Shown: piece after piece, positions 25,328 to 27,556 of the stretch
Numbering within the stretch: position 1 is the first letter of the stretch
Layout of the letters: each line of letters begins with the position of its first letter
NCBI GenBank assembly: GCA_005793645.1
Contig: SXRG01000049.1
Span: 1-27,556, forward strand
Length of the DNA stretch: 27,556 bases
Source of the DNA: Burkholderiales bacterium
GTDB taxonomy: Bacteria; Pseudomonadota; Gammaproteobacteria; Burkholderiales; Thiobacillaceae
Direction: 5' to 3'
Translations under genes and position numbers: made by a program
The notes under the pieces: model-generated
Database searches by the model: none
Told to the model about the DNA's origin: nothing
What the model saw: only the letters and a program-made list of their open reading frames with translations

Positions 25328-25687
25328 TCAGTACTGCGTGGACGGATAATTCAATTGCTCCAGGCCGAGCTTGACCTGACTGGAAGCAAAGGCAGCGGCC
25401 TTCAGAACCTTTGCGCTGTCGCCCGTCGTTGCAGCCTCTTTCGCCTCCTTAAAGGCCTTATCGGCCGTGGTCCACAAGGCATGCTTGGCCTTGGCCATCT
25501 TCACATCGGCCTCTGCCTGAGCCAGGGCCTTGGCGGCGGCCTCACTCAAGACGGGAACAGCAGGGGCAGCGGGCTTTGCCGGGGCTGCCGGGGCAGCGGG
25601 CTTTGCCTGGGGGGCCGTAGCGCAGCCACTGAGGCTCAAGGCCAGCAGGGCAAGAAAAGCCACCAAGGGTGCAGTGCGTTGAGGCAT
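25328..25687 (-). CDS. soxK: SoxXA-binding protein-like lipoprotein (SoxK/SAXB type)
   Basis: This 119-residue protein is a lipoprotein: the signal segment ends with the lipobox LSGC (C22). An Ala/Pro/Lys-rich linker (about 24-46) is followed by a helical C-terminal part rich in Ala and Lys (about 48-115), the pattern of SoxXA-binding proteins that stimulate SoxXA. The call rests on length, composition and its place directly upstream of soxX and soxA. In many species the gene follows soxA; here it leads. A GGAGAA site is 7 bp before the ATG. It could be another short Ala-rich lipoprotein. Confidence 0.7.
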   Translation of the reverse strand: MPQRTAPLVAFLALLALSLSGCATAPQAKPAAPAAPAKPAAPAVPVLSEAAAKALAQAEADVKMAKAKHALWTTADKAFKEAKEAATTGDSAKVLKAAAFASSQVKLGLEQLNYPSTQY

Positions 25688-25720
25688 GTTGTATTTCTCC
25701 GTATCGCGTTTGGGTAAGCG

Positions 25721-25729
25721 ATACTAGCA
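25721..25729 (-). promoter_or_regulatory. Possible extended -10 promoter of the sox operon
   Basis: Minus strand TGCTAGTAT has the TGn extension and four of six -10 matches, ending 34 bp before the SoxK-like start codon. No -35 is evident. The rest of the 236-bp gap up to 25923 holds nothing I can support except a short direct repeat of CAGCACT near 25911. Confidence 0.25.
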
Positions 25730-25923
25730 GACAAGACTCACCAAATCTTTAAGCCATCCGTACCAACCCCGCACCCAACAAATGAGCTATAAAACATCTA
25801 TTTAGATCACAACATCCCTCATTAACCGCTCTGAATTTTGTGCTGTCTGGCACCGATAATCCCCGTTTTCAGAGGCATCCAGAGATAATTGCAGAATTCA
25901 TGCAAACGCCCAGCACTCAGCAC

Positions 25924-26185
25924 TCAACGCCCCACCACCATCCTTGCATTCCCCATCAGTTCCGGTTCCTGCTCGAACTCCCGACCGATTCTGCGAGAAT
26001 CCGATAGCACGCGCTCGCGGATTTGTTCGTGCAGGGCCGCCATGCTGAGGTTGTCCGGGTCCTCCAGCATGGATTTCATCAGGTGATAGCCGAACAGGCG
26101 GTGGCCGTGGGCCGTGTCCTGGTTTGAAAACTGATGGCTGCGTCCGGCGGTCATTACAGCAATGCGTCCGTTTGGCTTTATGCCC
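25924..26185 (-). pseudogene. Caspase-family (peptidase C14) C-terminal fragment
   Basis: About 80 residues at the end of an open frame, with RIAVMTAGRSHQFSNQD, GHRLFGYHLMKSMLE and a C-terminal EPELMGNARMVVGR, look like the end of a bacterial caspase-like protein. The catalytic His/Cys part and everything before it are missing. The frame continues upstream only through out-of-frame sequence of the Sel1 gene, so no intact product is expected. The upstream boundary is approximate. Identification is by family resemblance from memory. Confidence 0.55.
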
Positions 26186-26230
26186 GGTCTGGGCAATTTG
26201 CGCGGAAGGAGGCGTGACCCGACCGTCGGC

Positions 26231-26532
26231 CTACTTGCTGTCGAGGATACGCTGCGCACCGGCATGTCCCTGCGCGGCGGCCTTGCGGAGCCACGCGACG
26301 GCTTGTTTGTCGTCCTGCGGCACGCCCCGGCCGTCTTCGTACATGAACCCGAGGTTGGTTTGCATGTAGGCATTTCCCTGCTCGGCAAGCGGCCGCCACT
26401 CACGCAACGCCGTGGCATAGTCGGCGCGCTTGTAGGCATCGAGCCCTGCAGCGAAGTCCGCATGGGCTGCGCTGCAGGGCAGGGTGGCGGCAGGAACAGG
26501 GCGAGCAGGATGTGACGGAATGATGAACGCAT
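26231..26532 (-). pseudogene. Short secreted Sel1-repeat protein, frameshifted
   Basis: A good ribosome binding site (AGGAGA, 7 bp) precedes ATG at 26532, giving MRSSFRHILLALF, the start of a signal peptide. The rest of the signal peptide (AATLPCSAAHA) and a Sel1-like region lie in a different frame: ADFAAGLDAYKRADYATAL, then EWRPLAEQGNAYMQTNLGF, MYEDGRGVPQDDKQAVAWL and RKAAAQGHAGAQRILDSK, ending with TAG at 26231. One missing base near 26490 explains the change; restored, the protein would have about 100 residues. Sel1 repeats mediate protein-protein contacts. Either a true pseudogene or a sequencing error. Confidence 0.7.
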
Positions 26533-26625
26533 AATGGATTCTCCTTTTATGTGCGCACTCTATACGCGCCAGCCGGCTTTGTAGCGGCGAGGGAATGCGG
26601 TCCGACCGTTTACCAGCGAATCTCT

Positions 26626-27556
26626 TTAACTTAATGCCGCTGTAACAATGGCCTGCGCTTCACGGACGATGGTGTCGAGGTGTTCGCGGCCCTTGAAGCT
26701 CTCGGCGTAGAGTTTGTAAATATCCTCAGTGCCAGACGGACGGGCAGCGAACCAACCGTTCTCCGTGACCACTTTCAGCCCGCCAATGGCGGCACCATTG
26801 CCGGGGGCGTGCGTCAGACGCGCGGTGATGGCATCGCCCGCGAGCAGGGTGGCAGCAACGCGTTCACCCGTGAGCTTTTTGAACGCGGCTTTTTGTGCCG
26901 GTGAGGCGGGGGCGTCGATGCGGATGTAGTCCGGGGCACCGTATTGCGCGGCCAGATTTTGGTAATAGCGGCCGGGATCGGCGCCGGTGACGGCGGTGAT
27001 TTCTGCCGCCAACAAGCCCAAGAGGATGCCGTCCTTGTCGGTGGTCCATACCGTGCCGTCACGTTTCAGGAAACTGGCGCCAGCGGATTCTTCACCGCCA
27101 AAGCACACGCTACCGTCGAACAGGCCAGGCGAGAACCCGTTGAAGCCGACCGGCACTTCCAGCAGTTTCCGGCCAAGCCCACCGACCACGCGGTCGATGA
27201 GCGCAGAGGACACCAGCGTCTTGCCCACGGCGGCCTGCGCCGACCACTGCGGACGATGACTGAGCAGGTAGTGGATGGAAACCGCCAGATAATGATTGGG
27301 GTTCATCAACCCGATCGAGGGCGTGACGATGCCGTGACGATCGACATCGGCGTCGTTGCCCCAGGCGATGTCGTAGCGATCCTTGAGTGCGACCAGGCTG
27401 GCCATGGCATACGGACTGGAACAGTCCATACGGATCTTGCCATCGTGATCCAGCGTCATGAACGCGAAGGCGGGATCGACCTTTGGATTGACCACGGTGA
27501 GGTTAAGCCCGTAACGCTCGGCGATCGGCTGCCAATACGCCACGGCTGCGCCCCCC
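26626..27556 (-). CDS. pgm: Phosphoglucomutase (alpha-D-glucose), partial: N-terminus beyond right edge
   Basis: This is the C-terminal 309 residues or so of an E. coli-type phosphoglucomutase (about 546 residues in full), converting glucose 1-phosphate and glucose 6-phosphate. Visible are AYWQPIAERYGLNLTVVN, the MDCSSPYAMASL segment, the metal loop NDADVDRHG, the sugar-binding loop FGGEESAGASFL and the phosphate-binding loop RPSGTEDIYK. The phosphoserine loop lies outside the window. The frame stays open to the window end, so an internal GTG at 27543 is not the real start. It is distinct from the AlgC-type mutase at 20943-22319. The 93 bp after its stop hold no clear terminator. Confidence 0.95.
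   Translation of the reverse strand, partial: GGAAVAYWQPIAERYGLNLTVVNPKVDPAFAFMTLDHDGKIRMDCSSPYAMASLVALKDRYDIAWGNDADVDRHGIVTPSIGLMNPNHYLAVSIHYLLSHRPQWSAQAAVGKTLVSSALIDRVVGGLGRKLLEVPVGFNGFSPGLFDGSVCFGGEESAGASFLKRDGTVWTTDKDGILLGLLAAEITAVTGADPGRYYQNLAAQYGAPDYIRIDAPASPAQKAAFKKLTGERVAATLLAGDAITARLTHAPGNGAAIGGLKVVTENGWFAARPSGTEDIYKLYAESFKGREHLDTIVREAQAIVTAALS

Noticed and set aside
25924..26532. Single 202-residue protein spanning the whole region
   Set aside because: Its middle part is out-of-frame translation of Sel1 repeats; only the two ends resemble known proteins.

Overview
The window looks like a chromosomal segment of a gammaproteobacterium that oxidises reduced sulfur. Pointers are the gene order glnE-ilvE-CHCC zinc finger, purM-purN-DUF3108 and cutA-dsbD, all gammaproteobacterial in style, together with a soxK-like/soxX/soxA cluster. 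The sequence is moderately GC-rich, densely packed and mostly housekeeping. I saw no CRISPR array, rRNA, tRNA, insertion sequence or prophage. Genus assignment (a Halothiobacillus- or Chromatiales-like organism) is inference only.

Layout. 1-3114 (minus): an iron(III) ABC importer, fbpA-fbpB-fbpC, cut by the left edge at fbpC, with a good sigma70 promoter overlaid by a Fur-box-like sequence. 3370-5355 (minus): acetyl-CoA synthetase. 5461-9854 (plus): glnE, ilvE, a small zinc-binding protein and a periplasmic DUF302 protein. 9851-13335 (minus): a four-gene Mla/Mce-type lipid transport operon (STAS-MlaE, MlaF, MlaD, lipoprotein). 13418-17230 (minus): cutA-dsbD-tlpA-ttcA, with ATGA and GTGA overlaps joining the last three. 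17229-20447 (plus): fxsA, purM, purN, DUF3108. 20444-22319 (minus): manB/algC-type phosphohexomutase followed by purE. 22591-23976 (plus): hemN, closed by a bidirectional terminator shared with the sox genes. 24085-25687 (minus): soxK-like, soxX, soxA. 25924-26532 (minus): decayed Sel1-repeat and caspase-family fragments. 26626-27556 (minus): the C-terminal part of phosphoglucomutase, cut by the right edge.

Functional links. The cutA-dsbD-tlpA group handles periplasmic thiol/disulfide chemistry, which suits a cell making c-type cytochromes such as SoxXA. HemN and Fbp iron uptake feed haem synthesis. PurM, PurN and PurE belong to purine synthesis; manB and pgm serve sugar-phosphate metabolism.

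Most unusual points: an orphan minus-strand terminator between manB and hemN with a possible ~63-nt small RNA whose 5' end is anti-Shine-Dalgarno-like; a DsbD with a duplicated N-terminal domain; a fbpA stop codon directly followed in frame by the fbpB start; and the Sel1/caspase remnant. I found no clear case of an entirely new multi-gene system.
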